In this document: positions 23,849 through 31,787 of the stretch, piece by piece | Layout of the letters: the number at the start of each line of letters is the position of its first letter | Numbering within the stretch: the stretch's first letter is position 1 | Assembly (NCBI GenBank): GCA_033856255.1 | Contig: JAWVFH010000023.1 | Span: 1-64,000 of the forward strand | From: WHSW01 sp033856255 | GTDB lineage: Bacteria; Actinomycetota; Thermoleophilia; Solirubrobacterales; 70-9 | Direction: 5' to 3' | Length of the DNA: 64,000 nt | Notes under the pieces: generated by a model | The model's database searches: none | Seen by the model: the letters and a program-made list of their open reading frames with translations, nothing else | What the model was told of the DNA's origin: nothing | Position numbers and translations under genes: made by a program

Positions 23849-24990
23849 TCAGCACGAGAACACGCAACCGGCTGCTGGTGCCGATCGTCGGCATCGTGGC
23901 CGCGGTCGGTATCGCCGCCTGTGGCAGCAGCGACAGCACGAGCAGCAGCAGCAGCAGTGGCGGCAGCACGAGCGCGAGCGGCGGAGGAAGCGGCACGATC
24001 GGGTTCCTGCTGCCCGAGAGCGAGACGGCTCGCTATGAGTCCTCCGACAAACCGTTGTTCGAGGAGGCTGTCGCGAACCTCTGCCCGGACTGCGACATCT
24101 TCTACCAAAACGCCGATCAGGACGCGACCAAGCAGCAGTCGCAGGTCGAGGCTGCGGTGACCCAGGGCGTCGACGTGCTCGTCCTCGACCCGGTCGACTC
24201 GACCTCGGCCGCGGGGCTGGTGACCCGCGCGCAGCAGGCCGACATCCCGGTGATCAGCTATGACCGGCTGATCCTCAACGCGGACCTGGCGGCCTACGCC
24301 GAGTTCAACTCGAGCGAGGTCGGAACCCAGCAGGGCGATGCACTGGCGAAGGCACTCGCCGACAACGGCAACGCGACGGGCCCGATCGTGCAGATCAACG
24401 GCGACCCGAAGGACAACAACGCGAAGCTGTTCAAGGAGGGCGCGGCGGCCGTGTTCCAGGACAAGGGCATCGACGTCGCCAAGGAGTTCGATACTCCCGA
24501 CTGGCTGGCGGAGAACGCCCAGTCCGAGATGGACCAGGCGATCACGGCGCTCGGGAACGACGGGTTCAAGGGCGTCCTCGCGGCCAATGACGGCCTCGCC
24601 GGGGGCATCATCGCGTCGCTCAAGGCCGCCGGGATCACCCCGTCGCCGTCGACGGTCCCCGTCACCGGTCAGGACGCCGAGTTGGCCGGCATCCAGCGGA
24701 TCGTCGCCGGTGAGCAGTACATGACCGTCTACAAGCCGATCAAGCCGCTCGCCGAGGACGCTGCCGCGCTCGCGGTCGCCGTCATCAACGGCGAGGACCC
24801 GGCCACGTCGGACGTGATCAACGGCAGTGAGGACAACGGCACCGAGGAAGTGCCGGCCGCGATCAACAAGACGATCCCCGTGTTCCAGGACAACGTCAAG
24901 GACACGGTCGTGAAGGACCAGTACTGGAGCGTCGACGAGATCTGCACAGGCCAGTACGCGCAGGCCTGCAAGGACGCCGGACTCCAGTAG
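23845..24990 (+). CDS. Sugar ABC transporter substrate-binding lipoprotein (XylF-like)
   Basis: The 381-residue protein has a lipoprotein signal ending in GIAACGSS, a Ser/Gly linker, and a periplasmic-binding-protein fold of the ribose/xylose class: TIGFLLPES, VDVLVLDPVDS, IPVISYDR, VLAANDGLAGG and TGQDAELAGIQRI. These segments are closest to xylose-binding XylF. ATG 23845 has GAGGAG seven bases upstream. It would capture a pentose or similar sugar for the ATPase and permease encoded downstream. Confidence 0.9.
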   Translation: MISTRTRNRLLVPIVGIVAAVGIAACGSSDSTSSSSSSGGSTSASGGGSGTIGFLLPESETARYESSDKPLFEEAVANLCPDCDIFYQNADQDATKQQSQVEAAVTQGVDVLVLDPVDSTSAAGLVTRAQQADIPVISYDRLILNADLAAYAEFNSSEVGTQQGDALAKALADNGNATGPIVQINGDPKDNNAKLFKEGAAAVFQDKGIDVAKEFDTPDWLAENAQSEMDQAITALGNDGFKGVLAANDGLAGGIIASLKAAGITPSPSTVPVTGQDAELAGIQRIVAGEQYMTVYKPIKPLAEDAAALAVAVINGEDPATSDVINGSEDNGTEEVPAAINKTIPVFQDNVKDTVVKDQYWSVDEICTGQYAQACKDAGLQ

Positions 24991-25028
24991 TCGAGGAGTA
25001 ATAGCCTGAGGCGCGAGGAGAGGCGAGC

Positions 25029-25850
25029 ATGGAGCAGAGCCAGAGTGCGGCAGCCCCATCTGGACCCGGTCCGGGTTCGCATCCTCTCCTCGCGCTGAAG
25101 GGCATCTCAAAGAGCTTCGGCGCGGTCGAGGCGCTCAAGGACGTCGACCTCGAGGTCCATGCCGGAGAGGTCATCGGCCTCGTCGGCGACAACGGGGCCG
25201 GCAAGTCGACGCTGATCAAGTCGATCTCGGGCGCCCAGCCGCCGGACTCCGGCGAGATCAGCTGGGAGGGCCGGCCGGTGAAGGTGGCGACACCGCACGA
25301 TGCGACCGACCTCGGGATCGCCACCGTCTATCAGGACCTGGCGCTGGCCGAGAACCTCGATGTGGTCGCGAACCTGTTCCTCGGCCAGGAGGTCGCCAAC
25401 ACACTGGCGTTCGTGAGCATCCTCGACGAGGTCGCGATGGAGCAGAAGTCGGTCGAGCTCTTGAGCTCGCTCGGGGTGACGACACTGCGCAGCGTTCGCA
25501 CCGAGGTCGGGATGCTCTCCGGCGGACAGCGCCAGGCGGTGGCGATTGCGCGCTCGCTACTCGGCGAGCCGAAGCTGGTGTTGCTCGATGAGCCGACCGC
25601 GGCGCTCGGGATCGTCCAGACCGCCCAGATCCTGAAGCTGATCGAGCGGTTGCGAGACCGCGGCCTCGGGGTGATCGTGATCAGCCACAACCTCGCCAAC
25701 GTGTTCGAGGTCTGCGACCGCGTCGCGGTCCTGCGGCTCGGCCGGATGGCGAAAGTCTTCAAGGCCGAGGGGTCGACCCGCGAGGAGATCGTCGCCTCGA
25801 TGACCGGCGCCGACGTTCAGGAGCGCGCCACCGAGGAGACGCCGCTGTGA
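25029..25850 (+). CDS. Sugar ABC transporter ATPase, single domain
   Basis: The 273-residue protein carries one nucleotide-binding domain: Walker A GDNGAGKST at 53-61, signature LSGGQRQ at 163-169 and Walker B VLLDEPTAAL. XylG and RbsA normally have two fused domains of about 500 residues, so this is the short type seen with fructose-type (FrcA) systems and must act as a homodimer. It starts behind GAGGAGAGGCGAG and overlaps the permease start by four bases (GTGA). Confidence 0.92.
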   Translation: MEQSQSAAAPSGPGPGSHPLLALKGISKSFGAVEALKDVDLEVHAGEVIGLVGDNGAGKSTLIKSISGAQPPDSGEISWEGRPVKVATPHDATDLGIATVYQDLALAENLDVVANLFLGQEVANTLAFVSILDEVAMEQKSVELLSSLGVTTLRSVRTEVGMLSGGQRQAVAIARSLLGEPKLVLLDEPTAALGIVQTAQILKLIERLRDRGLGVIVISHNLANVFEVCDRVAVLRLGRMAKVFKAEGSTREEIVASMTGADVQERATEETPL

Positions 25851-27079
25851 GCACTCCGGAAACGGCGAGCACTCCGGAGACGTCGATCGGCACCGCGCCC
25901 GCGGAGGCCGTCGGGGGTTTCTCGGTTCGCCGCGCGCTGTCGGCGCTCGCGCGGGGCGACCTCGCCTCGGTACGGGTGATCATCGGGATCGCGGTCATCT
26001 GGACGATCTTTCAGATCGCCAACGACCGCTTCCTCTCAGCGGTAAACCTCTCCAACCTCACCCTGCAGATCGCCGCGGTGGCGACGATCTCGATCGGCGT
26101 CGTGCTGGTCCTGCTGCTCGGCGAGATCGACCTCTCGGTGGGTGCGGTCAGCGGGCTCGCGGCCGGGGTGATGGCGGTGCTCAGCGTGCAGCACGGCTGG
26201 GCGCCGCTCCTCGGGATCGCGGCAGGCCTCGGGGTTGGCGTCGCGATCGGGTTCTTCAACGGCTTCATGGTCACGACGTTCGGGATCCCGTCGTTCGTGG
26301 TCACCCTCGCGGGCCTGCTCGCCTGGCAGGGCGCACTGCTGTACGTGCTCGGCGACACCGGCTCCGTGAACCTGCCGCCGAGCATCATCACGGACCTGAC
26401 GACGACGTTCTTCGACGCTACGGTCGGTTGGATCCTCGCGATCGTCGCGATCGCCCTCGTGGGAGGCAGTCAGTTCCTGGCCCGCCGCCGGCGAAAGACG
26501 GCGGGGCTGGAGGCCGGACCGATTACGGGTGCGGTCCTGCGGCTGGCGTTGATCGCCGGGGCGATCGTCGGCGCGACGGCGATCCTCAACGCCGACCGCG
26601 GCGTCCCGCTGGCGGCGCTGATCGTGATCGTGCTGATGGCGGTGTTCACGTTCATCACCGAGCGCACCCGCTACGGCCGCCACCTGTTCGCAGTCGGCGG
26701 AAACGAGGAGGCGGCGCGCCGGGCCGGGATTCGGGTCAAGTGGGTCAAGATCAGCGTCTTCACGCTCGCCTCCACACTGGCGGCGGCCGGCGGCATCCTC
26801 GCGGCCTCGCGAGGTCTGGCGGTCAACCAGCAGGCGGGCAGCGGGGACGTGCTGTTGCTGGCGATCGCCGGACCGGTGATCGCCGGCACGAGCCTGTTCG
26901 GTGGCCGTGGCTACATCTGGTCGGCGTTGCTCGGCGCGGTCGTGATCGGATCGATCTCGAACGGCATGGACCTGCTGGCGCTCGACTCCGACATCAAGTT
27001 CATGATCACCGGCGCCGTGTTGCTCGGCGCGGTGACCATCGACGCCCTGACCCGCCAGCGGCGCCAAGCGGCGCGCTGA
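25847..27079 (+). CDS. Sugar ABC transporter permease (XylH-like)
   Basis: The 410-residue membrane protein has a polar N-terminus of about 40 residues and roughly ten helices. It carries the family signatures LGEIDLSVGAVSGL, GIPSFVVTLAG and, in the cytoplasmic loop, GGNEEAARRAGI. It forms the channel for the sugar taken up by the upstream binding protein and ATPase. The GTG start overlaps the ATPase stop, and its own stop overlaps a CTG start of the next gene. Confidence 0.92.
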   Translation: MSTPETASTPETSIGTAPAEAVGGFSVRRALSALARGDLASVRVIIGIAVIWTIFQIANDRFLSAVNLSNLTLQIAAVATISIGVVLVLLLGEIDLSVGAVSGLAAGVMAVLSVQHGWAPLLGIAAGLGVGVAIGFFNGFMVTTFGIPSFVVTLAGLLAWQGALLYVLGDTGSVNLPPSIITDLTTTFFDATVGWILAIVAIALVGGSQFLARRRRKTAGLEAGPITGAVLRLALIAGAIVGATAILNADRGVPLAALIVIVLMAVFTFITERTRYGRHLFAVGGNEEAARRAGIRVKWVKISVFTLASTLAAAGGILAASRGLAVNQQAGSGDVLLLAIAGPVIAGTSLFGGRGYIWSALLGAVVIGSISNGMDLLALDSDIKFMITGAVLLGAVTIDALTRQRRQAAR

Positions 27080-27945
27080 CCGGGCCCGCCGACAAGGTCC
27101 GCTTCGCGGTCGGGCTCCCGAACCTCGGGGAGCTCGGCGACGTCCGGCGGCTGGTCGAGCTCGGGATCGAGGCCGAGGAACGTGGGTGGGACGGCGTCTT
27201 TCTCTGGGACCACATCCAGCGCGACCCCGGCCAGCCGGCGGCGGATCCGTGGATCGCGCTGGCGGCGATCGCCGCGGGTACCGAGCGGATCCTTCTCGGC
27301 GCGCTGGTGACGCCGCTGGCGCGCAGGCGCCCGCAGAAGGTCGCCCGCGAGACAGCCTCGCTCGACGTCCTCTCCGGCGGCCGGCTGGTGTTCGGCGCCG
27401 GCCTCGGCTCACGTGCCGAGGCGGAGTTCGCCGACTTCGGCGACGAGCCCGGCGCCCGGGCGCGCGCCGAGATGCTCGACGAGGGGCTCGAGGTCCTGAA
27501 CCGGCTCTGGAGCGGCGAGCCGGTCGAGTTCGAAGGCAAGCGGTTCACCGTCCGGGCGGGGCCGTTCCTGCCGACGCCGATCCAGCGCCCGCGGCCGCCG
27601 GTCTGGATCGCCGGGCGCTGGCCGTCGAAGCGGCCCTTCCGGCGCGCGGCGCGCTGGGACGGGGTGTTCCCGCTCGACGATGAGATCGGCGAGGAGGACA
27701 CGATGGCCCCGGAGCGGCTGGCCGAGATCGTGGCCTACGTCGATGAGCACCGCGACGATCCGGAGGCGCCCTACGACGTCGTCATCGAGGGCTGCAGCAG
27801 CGGAACGGATCCGGCCGCTGACTTCGAGCTCGTCGAGGCCTACCGCGACGTCGGTCTCACCTGGTGGATCGAACGCCTCGACTGGTTGCGCGGCCCGCTC
27901 GACGTGGTCCGGCGCCGCCTCGCCGCCGGGCCCCCGCGCAGATGA
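27076..27945 (+). CDS. Luciferase-like (LLM class) oxidoreductase, probable CTG start
   Basis: The 289-residue protein is a luciferase-fold flavin or F420 enzyme: FAVGLPNLGEL at the N-terminus, GVFLWDH, RILLGALVTPLARR, and ETASLDVLSGGRLVFGAG. The conserved N-terminus begins directly after the permease stop, and no ATG, GTG or TTG is available there. The CTG at 27076 overlaps that stop (CTGA) and is the best candidate. The 3' end overlaps the next gene by ATGA. Its position in a sugar-uptake operon suggests a role in processing the imported compound. Confidence 0.85.
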   Translation: MTGPADKVRFAVGLPNLGELGDVRRLVELGIEAEERGWDGVFLWDHIQRDPGQPAADPWIALAAIAAGTERILLGALVTPLARRRPQKVARETASLDVLSGGRLVFGAGLGSRAEAEFADFGDEPGARARAEMLDEGLEVLNRLWSGEPVEFEGKRFTVRAGPFLPTPIQRPRPPVWIAGRWPSKRPFRRAARWDGVFPLDDEIGEEDTMAPERLAEIVAYVDEHRDDPEAPYDVVIEGCSSGTDPAADFELVEAYRDVGLTWWIERLDWLRGPLDVVRRRLAAGPPRR

Positions 27946-28991
27946 CCGGCGCCCTCGCCGAGCGCCGGGTGGCGCTGATCGGTTTCGGCCTGGCCGGCTC
28001 GGTCTTCCACGCGCCGCTGATCGCGGCCACGCCCGGGCTCGCCTTGACAACCGTCGTCACCGGCGATTCCGAGCGCGCCGCGCGGGCGCGGCGCGAGTAT
28101 CCGGGGGTCCGGGTCGAACCCGACGCCGAGGCCGTCTGGGAACGGGCAGCGGAGCATCACCTGGCGGTGATCGCCACCGCCAATCAGGCCCATGCGGAGC
28201 TCGCCTCGCGCGCGATCGACGCCGGCCTCGCCGTGGTCGTCGACAAGCCGCTCGCGCCGACCTCGGCCGAGGCGCGCGCCCTGGTCGAGCGGGCCCGTGA
28301 TCGCGAAGTGCTGCTGACCGTCTTTCACAACCGCCGCTGGGATTCCGACCATCTCACCCTGCGGCGCCTGCTCGCCGAGGATCGGCTCGGCCCCGTGCAC
28401 CGCTACGAGTCGCGCTTCGAGCGCTGGCGCCCCGAGCCGCGGCCGGGCGCGTGGCGGGAAACGACGCCGCCCGAGCGGGGCGGCGGCGTGCTGCTCGACC
28501 TCGGGACCCATCTGGTCGACCAGGCGGTCGTTCTCTTCGGCCCCGTGGCGGCGGTCCACGGCGAGGTCGACTCGCGGCGCGGCGGGGTGGCCGACGATGA
28601 CGCCTTCGTCGCCCTGACCCACGAGTCGGGTGTGCACAGCCATCTGTGGGCATCGTCGGTGGCGGCGGCGCCGGGACCGCGGCTGCGGGTCCTCGGCGCC
28701 GACGCGGCCTACGTCGTCGACGGGCTCGACGGCCAGGAGGAGGCGCTCGCCCGCGGGGATCGCCCCGGGCCCGGTTCCGAGTGGGGAGTCGAGCCGGAGC
28801 AGCGCTGGGGCCGCCTGGTCCGCGGCGACGACTGGGAGCCGGTCCCGGCCGAGCGGGGGGAGTGGCCGCGCTTTTACACCGAGCTCGAAGCGGCGCTGCG
28901 CGACGACGGTCCGCCGCCCGTCGATCCCAGCGATGCAGTCACCGTGCTCGAGCTGCTCGAACGCGCCCGGGGAGCCGCCACGCGTCCCTAG
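27942..28991 (+). CDS. Gfo/Idh/MocA-family NAD(P)-dependent oxidoreductase
   Basis: The 349-residue protein has a Rossmann start ALIGFGLAGSVFHAP, the family lysine in VVDKPLAP (usually EKP), and LLDLGTHLVDQ in the substrate domain. Such enzymes oxidise sugars or inositols. ATG 27942 is chosen for its ATGA overlap with the upstream gene; the frame is open for 26 more codons upstream but they look like shadow sequence. It closes the sugar operon of transporter plus two oxidoreductases. Confidence 0.87.
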   Translation: MTGALAERRVALIGFGLAGSVFHAPLIAATPGLALTTVVTGDSERAARARREYPGVRVEPDAEAVWERAAEHHLAVIATANQAHAELASRAIDAGLAVVVDKPLAPTSAEARALVERARDREVLLTVFHNRRWDSDHLTLRRLLAEDRLGPVHRYESRFERWRPEPRPGAWRETTPPERGGGVLLDLGTHLVDQAVVLFGPVAAVHGEVDSRRGGVADDDAFVALTHESGVHSHLWASSVAAAPGPRLRVLGADAAYVVDGLDGQEEALARGDRPGPGSEWGVEPEQRWGRLVRGDDWEPVPAERGEWPRFYTELEAALRDDGPPPVDPSDAVTVLELLERARGAATRP

Positions 28992-29000
28992 ACTGGCGGC

Positions 29001-29074
29001 GGGCGGTTAGCTCAGTTGGAAGAGCGTCCGGTTTACATCCGGAAGGTTCGCCGGTTCGAGCCCGGCACCGCCCA
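29001..29074 (+). tRNA. tRNA-Val (anticodon UAC)
   Basis: Acceptor GGGCGGT (29001-29007) pairs with ACCGCCC (29067-29073). The D arm is AGCTCAGTTGGAAGAGC, the anticodon stem TCCGG/CCGGA holds the loop TTTACAT, and the T loop TTCGAGC is standard. CCA is not encoded. Confidence 0.95.
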
Positions 29075-29099
29075 TCGGATTCAAGCCGCCGCCTCGGGG

Positions 29100-29105
29100 T
29101 ACGCT
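29100..29105 (+). promoter_or_regulatory. -10 box of the DUF4235 gene
   Basis: TACGCT lies eight bases before the GTG at 29114, with no Shine-Dalgarno sequence, fitting a leaderless start. The same hexamer precedes the genes at 31788 and 42917. Confidence 0.45.
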
Positions 29106-29113
29106 GCGGGGCG

Positions 29114-29392
29114 GTGGCCAAGCTCCTCTTCATCCCGCTCAGCATCGTCAGCGGCCTGATCGCCGGCCTGATCGGCCGCAAAGTCTTCGAGGGGATCTGG
29201 GGCCTGATCGACGACGAGGAGCCGCCCGGCGCCGAGGATCGCGAGACCCCGATTCCGAAGCTGGTCGCCTCGCTCGCGTTCCAGGGAGCGACGTTCGCGG
29301 TCGCCCGCGGCCTCACCGACCACTTCGCTCGCCAGAGCTTCTACCGCGCGACCGGCGCCTGGCCGGGCGAAGAGTCCCCCGAAGAGGCCTGA
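29114..29392 (+). CDS. DUF4235 small membrane protein
   Basis: The 92-residue protein has an N-terminal helix (LLFIPLSIVSGLIAGLIG), the conserved KVFEGIWGLIDDEEPP, and a second hydrophobic segment. This matches the DUF4235 family of small actinobacterial membrane proteins with no known function. GTG 29114 is supported by the -10 box and by the match to the family start. The last 52 bases overlap the end of the convergent alpha/beta hydrolase gene. Confidence 0.8.
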   Translation: MAKLLFIPLSIVSGLIAGLIGRKVFEGIWGLIDDEEPPGAEDRETPIPKLVASLAFQGATFAVARGLTDHFARQSFYRATGAWPGEESPEEA

Positions 29393-30147
29393 GAGCTCGC
29401 CTCCAGGATCAGCTCGGCGATCCGCGGCGGGTCGTCCCAGGTCGGGGTATGGCCCAGTCCCTCGAGCTCGACGTAGCGTGCGCCCGGGGGCATTCGCTCG
29501 CGCCGCGGCGGGCCGACCAGCCTGTCGTCGGTCCCCCAGGCGATCGTCGTCGGCACGGTGACCAGCTCCGGCTGCTCGAAGACGTGGGAGCGCATCTCGG
29601 CGCTGGCCGCCTCGTAGCCCGGGGCGTCGAGCCAGTCGTGGACGAGCGCCTTGGCCTCGTCGGCGGTCAGGCGCTCGGGTCTCGCGACCGTTGTTCGCAG
29701 AAAGCGCGCTCGCAGCCGCTTCGACGCGAGCAACAGCGGCATCAGCGGCCGCACCCGCAGGGCCCAGCCGTGGGAGTCGACGCGGCGCGGGCCGAGCGGG
29801 CGCCGCCAGAGCCCGGCCGGGGAGATCGCGCACACCGACGCCGCAGCACCGGACTTGGCGAGCTCGAGCGCCGCCCAGGCGCCGAGTGAGTTGCCGGCCA
29901 GGTGGGGGCGCCGCAGGCCGAGCTCTGCGCAGAGCTCGGCGACCGCGAGGCCGAGGTTGGCCGCGGTGGCGGCGACGCCGTCGGGCAGCGGCGCCGACTC
30001 GCCGAACCCCGGCAGGTCGACCGCGACCACGTCCCGCTCGGCCGTCAGGCGCTCGAGCAGCGGATCCCAGATCCGCCGCGAGCCGCCGAGGCCGTGGATC
30101 AGGACGAGAGGTTCGCCCGCGCCGGCGCGTGAATGGGCGATCGCCAC
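29341..30147 (-). CDS. Alpha/beta hydrolase
   Basis: The 268-residue protein has the oxyanion block LIHGLGGSRRIW, the nucleophile in LAGNSLGAWAALEL, the acid in WGTDDRLVG and the His in GLGHTPTWDD, so the triad is complete. It has no signal peptide. The start overlaps the end of the upstream fatty-acid methyltransferase gene by 49 bases, so the two are probably co-expressed; a lipid ester may be the substrate, which is inference. Confidence 0.87.
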   Translation of the reverse strand: MAIAHSRAGAGEPLVLIHGLGGSRRIWDPLLERLTAERDVVAVDLPGFGESAPLPDGVAATAANLGLAVAELCAELGLRRPHLAGNSLGAWAALELAKSGAAASVCAISPAGLWRRPLGPRRVDSHGWALRVRPLMPLLLASKRLRARFLRTTVARPERLTADEAKALVHDWLDAPGYEAASAEMRSHVFEQPELVTVPTTIAWGTDDRLVGPPRRERMPPGARYVELEGLGHTPTWDDPPRIAELILEASSQASSGDSSPGQAPVAR

Positions 30148-31358
30148 GCCCGCTCCTCGGCCTTCCCCGGCCGCCCGCCGGGCTTCGACATCACGATCTG
30201 CAGGTCGCGGATCCGCCGCTCGCGAAAGCCGCCTTCGGCGGAGGCGAGGTAGAAGTTCCAGAGGCGGCGGAAGCGCTCGTCATAGCCGTTCGGGAGCAAT
30301 CCCGGCCAGGCGTCGTTGAACCGCTGCCGCCAGATCTCCAGCGTGCGCGCGTAGTCGGAGCTGATCTCGTCGCAGCGGGTGACCGGGATCCCGCTCGCGG
30401 CGCCGAGCTCGGTGATCACCGCCAGCGAGGGCAGGCAGCCGCCGGGGAAGATGTGCTTGTTGGAGAAGCTGCGCGCCGCCTTCTCGGTCTCGTAGTTGTC
30501 GTCCTCGATCACGATCGCCTGCAGGAACATCGTCCCGCCCGGCTTCGTCAGCTCGGAGCACTTGGCGAAGAAGGCCGGGAAGTACTGCCAGCCGACCGCC
30601 TCGATCATCTCGATCGAGGCGAGCTTGTCGTAGGTGCCGCCGAGGTCGCGGTAGTCGGTGAGCAGGACCTCGATCCTGTCGTCGAGCCCCTCCTTGCGCA
30701 CCCTCTCGACGGCGTATGCGCGCTGCTCGCGCGAGATCGTCGTCGTCGTCACCCGGCAGCCGCGGGTGCTGGCGGCGTGCACCGCGAGGCCGCCCCAGCC
30801 GGTGCCGATCTCGAGCAGGTGGTCGTCCGGACCGAGGTCGAGCGCCTCGCAGATCCGCTCCAGCTTCAGCAGCTGCGCGTCCTCGAGGCTCGCGTCCGGC
30901 GCCGGGAAGACCGCGGCCGAGTAGATCAGCCGCTGATCGAGAAAGGCCTCGAAGAGCTCGTTGCCGAGGTCGTAGTGGGCCGAGATGTTCGCCCGCGCCC
31001 CGGAGCGCGTGTTCCGCGGGACCAGGTCGACGGCCCGCTGGATCCGCCCCAGCACCGGGTGCGCGCGCCGGCGCATGGCGTCGAGCCGCGGCAGGTTGCG
31101 GCAGGCGATCCGGCTCAGCGCGACGAGGTCGGAGCTGCGCCAGAGCCCCTCGATGTAGCCCTCGCCGAGCCCGGTGCTGCCGCGAAGCGCCCAGCTGTAG
31201 GCGCGCGGGTCCAGGACCTCCAGCCGGGCCCGCAGCCGGGCGCCGGCGGGGCCGAAGCCATAGTGCGATCCGCCTTCGGTGATCTCGATCCGTTCGCGGC
31301 GGATCCGGGAAAGAGCCCGGAAGAGCGCCCGCCGCGCCAGCTCGCTGGGGACCCCCAT
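30099..31358 (-). CDS. Cyclopropane-fatty-acyl-phospholipid synthase family methyltransferase
   Basis: The 419-residue protein has the CFA synthase layout: an N-terminal lipid-binding region, then the SAM domain with SAHYDLGNELFEAFLD, LLEIGTGWGGLAVHAA, YDKLASIEMIEAVG and NKHIFPGGCLPS. Such enzymes add a methyl or methylene to unsaturated acyl chains of membrane phospholipids. It lies 12 bases downstream of a small hypothetical gene and overlaps the alpha/beta hydrolase. Confidence 0.9.
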   Translation of the reverse strand: MGVPSELARRALFRALSRIRRERIEITEGGSHYGFGPAGARLRARLEVLDPRAYSWALRGSTGLGEGYIEGLWRSSDLVALSRIACRNLPRLDAMRRRAHPVLGRIQRAVDLVPRNTRSGARANISAHYDLGNELFEAFLDQRLIYSAAVFPAPDASLEDAQLLKLERICEALDLGPDDHLLEIGTGWGGLAVHAASTRGCRVTTTTISREQRAYAVERVRKEGLDDRIEVLLTDYRDLGGTYDKLASIEMIEAVGWQYFPAFFAKCSELTKPGGTMFLQAIVIEDDNYETEKAARSFSNKHIFPGGCLPSLAVITELGAASGIPVTRCDEISSDYARTLEIWRQRFNDAWPGLLPNGYDERFRRLWNFYLASAEGGFRERRIRDLQIVMSKPGGRPGKAEERAWRSPIHAPARANLSS

Positions 31359-31370
31359 CCCACCCGCTCC

Positions 31371-31730
31371 TCAGCCCCAGAGCAGCATCGATTGCGGGTC
31401 GTCCGGATCGACGTTGACGACGATCTCCGAGCCGACCTTCGCCTTGTAGCTGTCGACCGTCCCGGCGAGGATCTGCTGGGAGAAGGTCGCCGCGTACGGC
31501 TCGCCCCCGGCCGGATGGACCTCGACGTCCATCTCGTACTCGATCCCGCCGGATAGCGGGTCCCTCCTACCCGTCTCGCGCAGCCCCTTGAGGATCGCCG
31601 GTTGCTGGACGCCCTGCTGGCCGATCTTGTTGTGCTTGGCCGCGGTCTCTTTCATGCTCATGCCGCCGACGGCGCCGCTCGCAGCCTTGGCCGTCTGCGC
31701 CGCGTCCTTGAACTTGTCCATGAAGCCCAT
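31371..31730 (-). CDS. Small soluble protein of unknown function
   Basis: The 119-residue protein begins MGFMDKFKDAAQTAKAA, an amphipathic start often seen in actinobacterial small proteins, and continues with a beta-rich region (IEYEMDVEVHPAGGEPY, VVNVDPDDPQSMLLW). I do not recognise a named family. ATG 31730 has AGGAG upstream; earlier in-frame starts would add 51 low-quality residues. It lies just upstream of the CFA-type methyltransferase gene in the same direction. Confidence 0.65.
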   Translation of the reverse strand: MGFMDKFKDAAQTAKAASGAVGGMSMKETAAKHNKIGQQGVQQPAILKGLRETGRRDPLSGGIEYEMDVEVHPAGGEPYAATFSQQILAGTVDSYKAKVGSEIVVNVDPDDPQSMLLWG

Positions 31731-31787
31731 CGGCTCTCCTGTCCTCGCCGTCGTCCCCGCCCAGGCTATCGCTACGCTCGCGCCTCG

